The notes under the pieces were generated by a model. It was not told the origin of the DNA. It searched no databases and saw only the letters and a program-made list of their open reading frames with translations. This document shows, in pieces, positions 25,908 to 34,076 of a DNA stretch of 64,000 nt (within the stretch, counting starts at the first letter, position 1; the number at the start of each line of letters is the position of its first letter). A program made the position numbers and the translations under genes. Source of the stretch: JBMNGH01 sp050949725 (GTDB lineage: Bacteria; Bacillota; Thermosediminibacteria; Thermosediminibacterales; Tepidanaerobacteraceae); NCBI GenBank assembly GCA_050949725.1, contig JBMNGH010000009.1:1-64000 (forward strand), given 5' to 3'.

Positions 25908-27073
25908 TGCGAGTAGTTTTGATAGTGCTCGACAGTGCAGGTATCGGAGAGCTTCCTGATGCGCCAGGGTACGGCGATCAAGGCAGCAACACGATTGCTA
26001 ATACGGCAAAAGCTGTTGGGGGTCTTAAGCTGCCGAACATGCAGAAACTAGGTCTGGGAAACTTGGGGGAAATACATGGTGTGCCGGCGTGCAGTAAAGC
26101 CAGGGCTGCTTTCGGTAAAGCTGCAGAACTGTCCCCGGGGAAGGATACGACAACGGGGCACTGGGAGATTGCCGGTATCATTCTAGACAGGCCTTTTCCT
26201 GTTTATCCTGAAGGATTTCCGGCTTGTGTCATAAACGAGTTTGAAAAAAGGACAGGTACTGGTGTGCTCGGAAACAAACCTGCCTCTGGTACAGAAATAA
26301 TAAGAGAGCTTGGCGAAGTGCACATGAAGACCGGGAGGCCTATTGTTTATACTTCGGCGGATTCGGTGTTCCAGATAGCAGCACATGAGAAAATAATCCA
26401 GGTAGAAAAGCTCTACGAGATGTGTAGGATAGCCAGGGAAATACTCTCTGGCGAACATGCTGTTGCTAGGGTTATTGCAAGGCCTTTTAGCGGGGGGCCG
26501 GGAAGTTTTAAGAGGACGACACATAAGCGTAAAGACTTTTCACTCAAGCCCCCGCGTGAAACCTTGCTCGACAAGGTAAGCGGTGCCGGGATGGGAGTTA
26601 TTGCCATTGGCAAAATCGAGGATATCTTTGCGGGCAAGGGTATAACAGAGGCTGTTCATACTAAGGGCAACATGTGCGGGATACAAGAAACACTGCGTGC
26701 TATGGGTCGACTCGACAGGGGGTTGATTTTCACTAACCTTGTGGATTTTGACACGCTGTACGGTCATAGAAATAATCCTCACGGATACGCCAGGGCGCTT
26801 GAAGAGTTTGACCAATGGTTGCCTGAAATTATTTCAAGGCTTCGCCGAGACGATGTGTTGATAATAACGGCAGACCATGGGTGTGACCCGACGACAGAGA
26901 GCACTGACCATTCTCGGGAATACGTCCCTGTGCTTGTGACAGGGGAAAGAGTGAGAAAAGGCACGGATCTCGGAGTGCTCTCGACTTTTGCCGATATAGG
27001 GCAGACGATTGCTCAAATACTGGACTGTGGAAAACTTGAAAGCGGAAACAGTTTTAAAGACAGGATAATGTGA
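25901..27073 (+). CDS. deoB: Phosphopentomutase
   Basis: 390 residues of the alkaline phosphatase superfamily. Interconverts (deoxy)ribose-1- and -5-phosphate in the cytoplasm. Metal and catalytic motifs: LDSAGIGELPDA at the N-terminus, KDTTTGHWEIAG with the phosphorylated Thr, and the C-terminal TADHGCDPTTESTDHSREYVP (split here by family convention into ADHG and TDHS metal sites). Start overlaps pdp by 7 bases; an ATG at 25907 is an alternative. Confidence 0.94.
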   Translation: MVMRVVLIVLDSAGIGELPDAPGYGDQGSNTIANTAKAVGGLKLPNMQKLGLGNLGEIHGVPACSKARAAFGKAAELSPGKDTTTGHWEIAGIILDRPFPVYPEGFPACVINEFEKRTGTGVLGNKPASGTEIIRELGEVHMKTGRPIVYTSADSVFQIAAHEKIIQVEKLYEMCRIAREILSGEHAVARVIARPFSGGPGSFKRTTHKRKDFSLKPPRETLLDKVSGAGMGVIAIGKIEDIFAGKGITEAVHTKGNMCGIQETLRAMGRLDRGLIFTNLVDFDTLYGHRNNPHGYARALEEFDQWLPEIISRLRRDDVLIITADHGCDPTTESTDHSREYVPVLVTGERVRKGTDLGVLSTFADIGQTIAQILDCGKLESGNSFKDRIM

Positions 27074-27133
27074 CATTTAATTAATTGCATTGGTCATGGA
27101 GTATAGAATATGTCGGTCATGGAGGTGTGGTAT

Positions 27134-27946
27134 ATGTCTAAGCTAGATGATGTGCTCGAGGCAGTAAATCACATTGCCAAAATAGACGGCAGAAGACCTC
27201 ACACTGGAATCATATTGGGCAGCGGCCTCGGGAAGTTTGTGGATATGGTAGAAGATGCAGTTATTATACCGTATTCCGGAATACCGGGCTTTCCTAAATC
27301 GACCGTCAAAGGCCATAAAGGCAACCTGGTTATGGGCAGGATAAACAGAAAGGATGTTGTCGTAATGCAAGGCAGGTTTCACCTGTACGAAGGATATGAC
27401 ATATCTGAGGTAGTGTTTGGCACCAGGGTAATTGCCTTCTTGGGTATAGAGAACCTGTATGTTACAAATGCCGCAGGAGGTATTAATACTTCTCTCAGAC
27501 CGGGAGACCTCATGGTCATAAAAGACCACATTAATTTTTCTGGGGAAAACCCTGCATGTGGTGAAGAAATTCCCGAGCTTGGACCTCGTTTTTTCGACAT
27601 GACTTATGCCTACGATCCGGATTTGAAGGAAAGGGCAAAAGTTATTTTTAAACGTAACGACACAGGATACAAAGAAGGTGTTTATGCTTTTTTTAAAGGG
27701 CCGAGTTATGAAACACCTGCAGAGATAAGAATGCTGAAAAAAATGGGAGGCGATGCAGTTGGGATGTCTACGGTACCGGAAGTTATTGCAGCAAGACAAA
27801 TAGGGGTTAAGGTTTTCGGCGTGTCATGTATTACAAATATGGCAGCAGGCATTTCCGACTCACTCCTTTCACATAGTGAAGTAATTGCTGCATCCGAACA
27901 GGCCCAGGATAAATTGACGAGGATTCTAATAGACATGATAGGTTAA
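27134..27946 (+). CDS. punA: Purine-nucleoside phosphorylase
   Basis: 270 residues of the trimeric PNP type. Releases guanine or hypoxanthine from nucleosides. Motifs: ILGSGLGKFVD (phosphate), FHLYEGYD, TNAAGGI, GPSYETPAEIRM and GMSTVPEV. Start ATG 27134 is chosen because GGAGGTG lies 6 bases upstream; a further in-frame ATG at 27110 has no site. Fourth gene of the cdd-pdp-deoB-punA salvage group. Confidence 0.93.
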   Translation: MSKLDDVLEAVNHIAKIDGRRPHTGIILGSGLGKFVDMVEDAVIIPYSGIPGFPKSTVKGHKGNLVMGRINRKDVVVMQGRFHLYEGYDISEVVFGTRVIAFLGIENLYVTNAAGGINTSLRPGDLMVIKDHINFSGENPACGEEIPELGPRFFDMTYAYDPDLKERAKVIFKRNDTGYKEGVYAFFKGPSYETPAEIRMLKKMGGDAVGMSTVPEVIAARQIGVKVFGVSCITNMAAGISDSLLSHSEVIAASEQAQDKLTRILIDMIG

Positions 27947-28004
27947 ATTATGTAAATTCCACTTTCGGAAACCCGGTGACTATATATAATCGGAGGAAGG
28001 TTAC

Positions 28005-28391
28005 ATGTATGATATAATAATAGAGAAATGTGGCGAAGAAAGACATGAAATGAAGGCCGTGGCGTCGATAACAAAAGACGGCATAAATGTGTATGTCGGT
28101 GGAGGTGAAAAGGCACATATCGGTTCCATAGTCATCAGCAAGCCCAGGCCAAGTTTAAAGGGTGATGGAAGTATTAGCTGCACTACCTCGGTCCATAATT
28201 TGGTTGGGCACAAGGATGACGGGATAGCGGTGCCGATGGCTGAAAGTATTTGCAAGAGAACTGGCAGGGTTGTTGTCGTTACTGCCGGCATACATATAGA
28301 AGGCGCAATGCAGGAGGATATCCGTATATTCAAAGAAAATGGGGTGAAACTTACTGAGAAGTTGTTGAAAAGAGCACTTTGTGACAGCTAA
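28005..28391 (+). CDS. LpdD-like protein (prenylated-flavin chaperone family)
   Basis: 128 residues resembling the small D-subunit of non-oxidative aromatic-acid decarboxylases, with the segments GGGEKAHIGSIVISKPRPSL, TSVHNLVGHKDDGIA and VTAGIHIEG. LpdD family members are described as helping deliver prenylated flavin. Here it stands two genes after the nucleoside cluster and just before a UbiX-type prenyltransferase; no UbiD/LpdC decarboxylase is in the window. ATG follows GGAGGAAGG. Family call is from memory of the motif set. Confidence 0.65.
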   Translation: MYDIIIEKCGEERHEMKAVASITKDGINVYVGGGEKAHIGSIVISKPRPSLKGDGSISCTTSVHNLVGHKDDGIAVPMAESICKRTGRVVVVTAGIHIEGAMQEDIRIFKENGVKLTEKLLKRALCDS

Positions 28392-28585
28392 AATTATGAT
28401 TGGAGACATAAAATCGAAGACGCAAGATTGAAGAATAAGATTGAAGAATAAGATCAAAAACATAGAATTTAAGACACAAGATCGAGGCCTAAGAACGAAG
28501 ACTTAAAATTATATAATAAGGTTGAAGACTTAAGTATTGGAGATACAAGATCTGAGACATTAGCTCGTAGATAAAAGACAAATAT
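28391..28585 (+). repeat. Degenerate 13-15 base tandem array, purine-rich
   Basis: About a dozen diverged units related to AAGATTGAAGAATA / AAGGTTGAAGACTT fill the gap between the LpdD-like and UbiX genes. Two adjacent units near 28423-28450 are nearly identical and the rest have drifted. No open frame, promoter or hairpin explains it. Confidence 0.65.
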
Positions 28586-28642
28586 TTTTTTATTAATAAA
28601 TAAATAAAAAAAACCTGTTTATTGGAAGAGGGGAATTTGCTT

Positions 28643-29209
28643 GTGAACATTATAGTTGCGATAACCGGCGCCTCAGGGGCAATTTACGGTATCCGGTTGT
28701 TGGAGGAATTAAACAAAAAAGAAATTACGACACACCTGCTCATAAGTAAGTGGGGCAGGTTGACCATAGAGACTGAGACCGATTATTCTGTTGCTAATGT
28801 AAGGCGTCTTGCGAGTTTTAGTTATGACGAGGAAGACCTTTCGGCGGCAATAGCTAGCGGCTCATTTAAATGGACGGGTATGGCAATAGCCCCGTGTAGC
28901 ATGAAGACTTTGTCTGGTGTTTCAGCAGGATATTCGGGAGATCTAATAACAAGGGCAGCGGATGTCACCATAAAAGAGAAAAGAAACCTTGTGCTCATGG
29001 TAAGGGAAACGCCGCTTAGCCCCATTCATCTTGAGAACATGCTGAGGCTAGCCAGGATTGGGGTGACAATTATGCCTCCTGTACCGGCTTTTTATGCTAA
29101 ACCGCTTACTGTCGAGGATATAGTCAATCAGACCGTATGGAGGATTATGGATTTATTCGGCGTTGAAACACCGGATTTAAAAAGATGGGGCTCTTGGCAA
29201 AAAAGATAA
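28643..29209 (+). CDS. ubiX: UbiX-type flavin prenyltransferase
   Basis: 188 residues. Makes prenylated FMN from FMN and dimethylallyl phosphate for UbiD-type decarboxylases. N-terminal IVAITGASGAIYGIRLLEEL is the flavin-binding loop; later WTGMAIAPCSMKTLSGVSAG, LVLMVRETPLSPIHLENML and PPVPAFYAKP are family hallmarks. GTG 28643 is chosen with GGAAGAGGGG 9 bases upstream. Its likely decarboxylase partner is not encoded here; the LpdD-like gene precedes it. Confidence 0.9.
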   Translation: MNIIVAITGASGAIYGIRLLEELNKKEITTHLLISKWGRLTIETETDYSVANVRRLASFSYDEEDLSAAIASGSFKWTGMAIAPCSMKTLSGVSAGYSGDLITRAADVTIKEKRNLVLMVRETPLSPIHLENMLRLARIGVTIMPPVPAFYAKPLTVEDIVNQTVWRIMDLFGVETPDLKRWGSWQKR

Positions 29210-29280
29210 GGTGTCCTGTTATTTTTTTTGTCTTTATGCTATAATAAAAAATGTTTAAAAAAGGGTAAACGGGTGATGAA

Positions 29281-29805
29281 ATGGACAAAGGCCTAAAGAA
29301 AGAAATTTTCGAGTGGATTAAAGCAATAGCTTTTGCATTCATACTAGCTCTGTTCATAAGAGGTTATGTGTTCGAGCCCATGATTGTACCTACAGGATCG
29401 ATGATCCATACGATTGAAATAGATGATAGGATTCTCGTAAACAAGTTTATATACAGATTCCAGGAACCTAAGCTCAATGATATAGTTGTTTTTAGATACC
29501 CGGACAACCCAAAGGAAATTTTTGTAAAACGCCTTATAGGTATGGGCGGAGATACAATAGAAATAAAGCAAGGAAAGCTTTACAGAAACGATGTATTGAT
29601 TGAAGAACCGTATTTAAACGAAAAGATGATAGGGGATTTTGGGCCATATAGTATACCGGAAGAGCATTACTTCATGATGGGAGACAATCGCAACAATTCC
29701 AAGGACAGCAGATTTTGGGAAACCAGATACGTTTCGCGTGAAAATATTGTCGGCAAGGCGGTATACCGTATATGGCCAATCGACCGAATAGGAGCTTTAG
29801 AATAA
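29281..29805 (+). CDS. lepB: Signal peptidase I
   Basis: 174 residues, the short Gram-positive type. One N-terminal membrane segment (AIAFAFILALFIRGYVF) is followed by the catalytic Ser in VPTGSMIHTI and the Lys in FVKRLIGMGGD. MGDNRNNSKDSR is the conserved box E. It cleaves signal peptides outside the membrane, serving the lipoprotein-free exported proteins of this window. A CTATAATAAA -10-like block lies 40 bases upstream. Confidence 0.94.
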   Translation: MDKGLKKEIFEWIKAIAFAFILALFIRGYVFEPMIVPTGSMIHTIEIDDRILVNKFIYRFQEPKLNDIVVFRYPDNPKEIFVKRLIGMGGDTIEIKQGKLYRNDVLIEEPYLNEKMIGDFGPYSIPEEHYFMMGDNRNNSKDSRFWETRYVSRENIVGKAVYRIWPIDRIGALE

Positions 29806-29809
29806 TTTG

Positions 29810-30150
29810 TTGCTTAAATCACACTATATAAGCGGAGCAACAAGTTGCAGATATGCAATCCATAATCTGCATATGGGTAGAGTAATAATCGCACATGGGC
29901 AAAGCGAGCCAATCAAAGTCAGCATACTGCCAAAACAACAATCCACAATAGCAAAGTACCAGCCATATGCAGTTAAAGTTGCAAGCTACACATGTGCGTA
30001 GTTAAAACCAAATTCGTATGGGTAAAGTAAAAATCGCATTTGGGCAATAAAACAATCTGCGCATAGCTAAAGCAACAATCGCACATGGCAAATCCATAAT
30101 CAGCATAAAATAAAGGCGAAGCAATAAGCAGTATATGGGCATTAGTAGTT
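29810..30150 (+). repeat. Degenerate ~20-base tandem array
   Basis: Diverged units around AATCGCACATGGGCAAAG recur near 29862, 29888, 30010, 30035, 30051, 30073 and 30130 (for example AATCTGCATATGGGTAGAGT, AAATCGCATTTGGGCAATAA). The stretch separates lepB from the tRNA promoter. It has no credible gene; a 64-residue frame inside is a by-product. Confidence 0.55.
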
Positions 30151-30151
30151 A

Positions 30152-30180
30152 TTGCAATTAGACACCGATTATATTATAAT
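30152..30180 (+). promoter_or_regulatory. Promoter of the Ala-Val-Ala tRNA operon
   Basis: TTGCAA (30152-30157), 17-base spacer, TATAAT (30175-30180). The first tRNA begins 13 bases after the -10, so transcription starts a few bases before its 5' end. Confidence 0.7.
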
Positions 30181-30192
30181 TAATGTAAGGAT

Positions 30193-30268
30193 GGGGAATT
30201 AGCTCAGTTGGGAGAGCGTCTGGTTCGCAATCAGAAGGTCAGGGGTTCGAGCCCCCTATTCTCCACCA
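30193..30268 (+). tRNA. tRNA-Ala(CGC)
   Basis: 76 bases with encoded CCA. Acceptor GGGGAAT/ATTCTCC carries the G3.U70 alanine identity pair. The anticodon loop TTCGCAA gives CGC, reading GCG. T-loop TTCGAGC. Confidence 0.93.
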
Positions 30269-30274
30269 ATGTAT

Positions 30275-30349
30275 GGGCGCGTAGCTCAGGGGGAGAGCAC
30301 TATCTTCACACGGTAGGGGTCGTAGGTTCGAAACCTACCGCGCCCACCA
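30275..30349 (+). tRNA. tRNA-Val(CAC)
   Basis: 75 bases with encoded CCA. Acceptor GGGCGCG/CGCGCCC. The anticodon loop TTCACAC gives CAC, reading GUG. Lies 6 bases after the first tRNA. Confidence 0.93.
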
Positions 30350-30419
30350 TGACCATTAATCGTCGAGAACCTTGACGAGATAAAAAAAAACAAGTATAAT
30401 CAAATGCAGATTGAAATAT

Positions 30420-30495
<76 letters not shown>

Positions 30496-30700
30496 TACGA
30501 AAGGTAGACGTAGAGCGGATTTAAAAGCTTTACGTTTTTTATTTGTTCCAAACTAAAGTGAAGGTTGTGTGAGTGGAAACCAAGATAAACTTTAAAACAC
30601 GTTTGTCTTTGATGTGGAAATATTCACTTGACATTAAATCCGATGGGTTGATGTAGGTAGCTTAGCAATATTAACGGGCGATTATGGGACTAGCCCAGGG

Positions 30701-30748
30701 TTAAATATTAACCGGGAGCACAAAACGGGTGCTCCGGTTAATATTTAA
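30701..30748. terminator. Long bidirectional terminator hairpin
   Basis: TTAAATATTAACCGG-GAGCAC (30701-30721) pairs with GTGCTCCGGTTAATATTTAA (30729-30748): 20 pairs with one bulged G. The A/T-rich outer arms act as U-tracts in both directions. It separates the tRNA operon from the convergent DUF2935 gene. Confidence 0.75.
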
Positions 30749-30766
30749 AATGGAAAGTGATTGAAT

Positions 30767-31636
30767 TTAATCGGGAATAATTTTTTGACCGTATTCTTTA
30801 GGGACAATGAAATTGTGTTGTTCACTGGAACTGCATCTTCTTACTTCAGGTAAGAGCACTTCCATTTCATCCAGGAATTTATCTGCTTCACGTCTTACAT
30901 GGTCGAGTAAGAGTGGGGTTGAAACAATGCCCAATAATTGACACAGTCTCGCTAATTCGAAAGCAGCCCCTTTAAAGTCACGGAGCCTTGTCGCATTATC
31001 AATGACGTTTTGGGTAAAACGCATTACGGTGTTGAAGCTTCTAGGCTTGGTTTCGGCCATGGATTCTAAATCCCGTGCTGTTTCCAGTAAACGTGAAAAA
31101 GTTTTTCTAAGTTCTTCAGCCTGATTTATGAGTTCTCTTTCTGATGGGTCAAGCAGATGTATGATGAATTCTATATGTTCTTTCATTATTCGCAGCCAAA
31201 AAACTTCTTCCTCCAGGAGCATGGTCAACGGGTCACGAGGCACCGGTTTTTGCAACAGATTTAGAAAGCGCATTGCCTCTCTTCTTATATGATCCAACAG
31301 AAGAGGATAGTTGCTCCCCGGTGCTGCATTACATTCAATAATCAGTCTCAACAGTTTGGCTTTAAAAGCGATTATCCCTTTTACTGCTTTTATCAAGTCA
31401 TCCAAAAGCTCTCCCTCGAGTCTGGATACTTTACTCAGTCTCTTTCGCAAATCCATAAATTTGTCTATGAAACTTTGTGCTATTTCCCTAAATTCCTGTT
31501 GGTCTGCAGGTAATCCGAGTTTAATAAAAAGAGCGTGTTCCTGCATTATCCTTGACCAAAATATGGCTTCTTGAAGGCGATTATACTCACACAGGCATCT
31601 TTGGCATATAGGGCTAGGCCTTTTTATTTCGGCCAT
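30767..31636 (-). CDS. DUF2935 protein, two tandem domains
   Basis: 289 residues. Two copies of an all-helical domain each open with a similar motif: EAIFWSRIMQEHALFI (residues about 23-38) and EEVFWLRIMKEHIEFI (about 140-155), and each ends with PLLLDHIRREA / PLLLDHVRREA. The repeated Glu and His positions suggest a metal-binding helical bundle, unproven. A short Cys cluster CQRCLC precedes domain 1. ATG 31636 has AAAGGAGG upstream; the longer start at 31672 lacks a site. Cytoplasmic, function unknown. Confidence 0.82.
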   Translation of the reverse strand: MAEIKRPSPICQRCLCEYNRLQEAIFWSRIMQEHALFIKLGLPADQQEFREIAQSFIDKFMDLRKRLSKVSRLEGELLDDLIKAVKGIIAFKAKLLRLIIECNAAPGSNYPLLLDHIRREAMRFLNLLQKPVPRDPLTMLLEEEVFWLRIMKEHIEFIIHLLDPSERELINQAEELRKTFSRLLETARDLESMAETKPRSFNTVMRFTQNVIDNATRLRDFKGAAFELARLCQLLGIVSTPLLLDHVRREADKFLDEMEVLLPEVRRCSSSEQHNFIVPKEYGQKIIPD

Positions 31637-31793
31637 ACAAAATCCTCCTTTCATAATCCCATTTTTCCTCAAAATAATGATTTAATATATAATATTAATT
31701 AGTGGATAAATTGTGCAGTTCAGCTCGAATAATTGTGATAACAAAATATATGAATTGTGCCACCACAATTCTTGTTGCCTGACACGTTATTTC

Positions 31794-32180
31794 TTATAGT
31801 ATCTCTAAATAATAACATGGCCTGTCGAATGCAACGCCTTCTCGAAATCCGAATCTTTTTAGGTATCTAAAGGCACTATGTCTTCTGCCATCAGTCCAGA
31901 AAATGACTATTTTGTCTCCCCGCCTGATCATGCGCTTTAGTTCCTTAAGCCAACGGGCAGCAAGCATCAGCCCTTCGATCCCTTTTGAGGAACGGCTTTT
32001 TTCTACAACCTTGTCTTGGTTTCTGAACCAATAATCGCATTCCCTTTTTGTCGGAAAAATGCACACGGAGACAATCCATGCACTACAGCCATTCGTGATG
32101 CGTTTTCGCTTAACATACATTGCAAGGCACTGTCCGGATGAGAGGACTTCATAACGCCTGTATACACTCAATAAAATCAC
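31794..32180 (-). CDS. Unrecognised 128-residue protein
   Basis: Basic protein starting at GTG 32180 with a weak AGAAAAGAG site. Notable segments are AMYVKRKRITNG, TKRECDYWFRNQDKVVEKS and a C-terminus DKIVIFWTDGRRHSAFRYLKRFGF, which resembles the end of an alpha/beta domain. No signal peptide or membrane segment. I recognise no family. Divergent from pepF, about 50 bases away. Confidence 0.5.
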   Translation of the reverse strand: MILLSVYRRYEVLSSGQCLAMYVKRKRITNGCSAWIVSVCIFPTKRECDYWFRNQDKVVEKSRSSKGIEGLMLAARWLKELKRMIRRGDKIVIFWTDGRRHSAFRYLKRFGFREGVAFDRPCYYLEIL

Positions 32181-32276
32181 TCTTTTCTATACTTGTGTTT
32201 AACTTGAGTTTAAATGTAATATAATATTATGAAATGGAACCAATTCTTGACACACAAAGATATGGAGGTTGATAAT

Positions 32277-34076
32277 ATGAGCGGTTTGCCGTCAAGGGAT
32301 TCAATTGAAGACAAATATAAGTGGAAGTTGGAGGATGTTTATAGTGATGAAAAGCTCTGGGAAAAAGACTTTAAATCAGTTGAAGCGAAATTTTCAGAAG
32401 TAGAAAGCTATCGAGGCAAGATAAATTCTCCACAAAATCTTTTAACTGTCTTAAATTTAAGGGATGAGATAGGTAAAACGGTGGATAGGCTTTTTACTTA
32501 TGCCAGGATGAGGAGGGATGAGGACAATACCGTATCCAAATACCAGATATTAGCCGACAAGGCTTTGCACCTGGCTGTCGAGAGTGAAAGCAGGTTGTCA
32601 TTTGTTGAACCTGAAATCCTGAGTTTGTCAAAAGAAGAACTGTTGGATTTTTTGAGTCGTGACGAAAAGTTAGAGTTGTATAGACATTACATAAATGATC
32701 TGTTGAGGATGAAAGGGCATATTCTGGATACTGCGGGAGAAAAAATGCTGGCGGATGCTGGCGAAATGGCACAGGCCCCGGGGGATATTTTCAGAATGCT
32801 TGATAATGCTGATATGAGATTTCCTATAATCAAAGATTCCGAAGGCAACGAAATTGAGCTAACCAAGGGGCGATATATCGGTTTTATGGAGAGTATTGAC
32901 AGAAATGTGAGGAAAGCGGCGTTTGAGGGGATGCACGAAACCTATGGCAAATTTATCAATACCTTCTCATCAATGCTATCCTTTAACGTCAAAAAAAATA
33001 TATTTTACAAAAATCAAAGGAAATTTAATTCGTGTCTAGAAGCATCGCTATTCGGTGATAATATACCAACAGAGGTCTATGATAATTTGATACAAGCTGT
33101 AAATGACAAGCTGGCTCTGCTGCACAGATATGTAAGATTGAGAAAGAAGGCGTTGGAGCTTGATGACCTTCACATGTACGATTTGTATGTTCCCCTTGTG
33201 AAAAACTATGAGAGGAAATTTTCATATGATGAAGCAAAACAAACAGTTTTGGAAGGGCTTGCGCCGATGGGGGAAGATTACCAAAGGCTTTTGAAAAAAG
33301 GATTCGATTCCGGGTGGATAGATGTATTTGAAAACCGAGGGAAGACCGGAGGCGCATATTCCTGGGGGTCTTACGGGACTCACCCCTATGTCCTGCTCAA
33401 TTTTCAGGGGAAGATGAACGATGTGTTCACGATTGCACATGAGATGGGGCATGCCTTACACACCTATTATTCTAACGGCCGTCAGCCCTACATATATTCG
33501 CAGTATACGATTTTTTTGGCCGAGATTGCATCTACATGCAATGAGGCTATTCTCATAAACAGCCTTCTCGAAAAGGCAACAAACAGACAAGAGAAGATGT
33601 TTTTATTAAATCACTTTATGGAACAGTTTAAGGCGACTATCTACAGGCAGACAATGTTTGCGGAATTTGAAAAAAGCATACATGAACTTGCCGAAAACGG
33701 GAGTCCACTTAATGCAGAGATGCTGAAAAATATTTACCTTAAACTGAATGAAAAGTATTACGGCCCCGATATTAATGTAGACAGCCTGATCGGATGGGAA
33801 TGGGCAAGAATACCGCATTTTTATACAAGTTTTTATGTTTACAAATATTCTACCGGTTTTTCTGCAGCTATAACCATTTCGCAAAGGATTCTGGAAGAAG
33901 GCCAAAAGGCAGTTGAAAAATACAAGGAGTTTTTATCGAGCGGCAGCAGTGACTACTCTTTGGAACTTTTGAAGAAGGTAGATGTGGACTTAACAACCCC
34001 AGACCCAATAAACCGGGCACTGGAGGTATTTGAGAATCTATTGGATGAATTTGAGGATTATCTTGAAATGCCATGA
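32277..34076 (+). CDS. pepF: Oligoendopeptidase F
   Basis: 599 residues, M3 family zinc peptidase of the cytoplasm that degrades short peptides. The zinc site is IAHEMGHALH (HEXXH plus a downstream Glu in FLAEIASTCNE). N-terminal domain (DKYKWKLEDVYSDEKLWEKD) is typical of PepF. ATG 32277 is chosen with GGAGGT 7 bases upstream; the ATG at 32229 falls in the promoter region. Ends convergently, overlapping the flippase gene by 19 bases. Confidence 0.94.
   Translation: MSGLPSRDSIEDKYKWKLEDVYSDEKLWEKDFKSVEAKFSEVESYRGKINSPQNLLTVLNLRDEIGKTVDRLFTYARMRRDEDNTVSKYQILADKALHLAVESESRLSFVEPEILSLSKEELLDFLSRDEKLELYRHYINDLLRMKGHILDTAGEKMLADAGEMAQAPGDIFRMLDNADMRFPIIKDSEGNEIELTKGRYIGFMESIDRNVRKAAFEGMHETYGKFINTFSSMLSFNVKKNIFYKNQRKFNSCLEASLFGDNIPTEVYDNLIQAVNDKLALLHRYVRLRKKALELDDLHMYDLYVPLVKNYERKFSYDEAKQTVLEGLAPMGEDYQRLLKKGFDSGWIDVFENRGKTGGAYSWGSYGTHPYVLLNFQGKMNDVFTIAHEMGHALHTYYSNGRQPYIYSQYTIFLAEIASTCNEAILINSLLEKATNRQEKMFLLNHFMEQFKATIYRQTMFAEFEKSIHELAENGSPLNAEMLKNIYLKLNEKYYGPDINVDSLIGWEWARIPHFYTSFYVYKYSTGFSAAITISQRILEEGQKAVEKYKEFLSSGSSDYSLELLKKVDVDLTTPDPINRALEVFENLLDEFEDYLEMP

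Noticed and set aside
29807..30001. 64-residue frame after lepB
   Set aside because: Lies wholly inside the degenerate 20-base array; no start signal.
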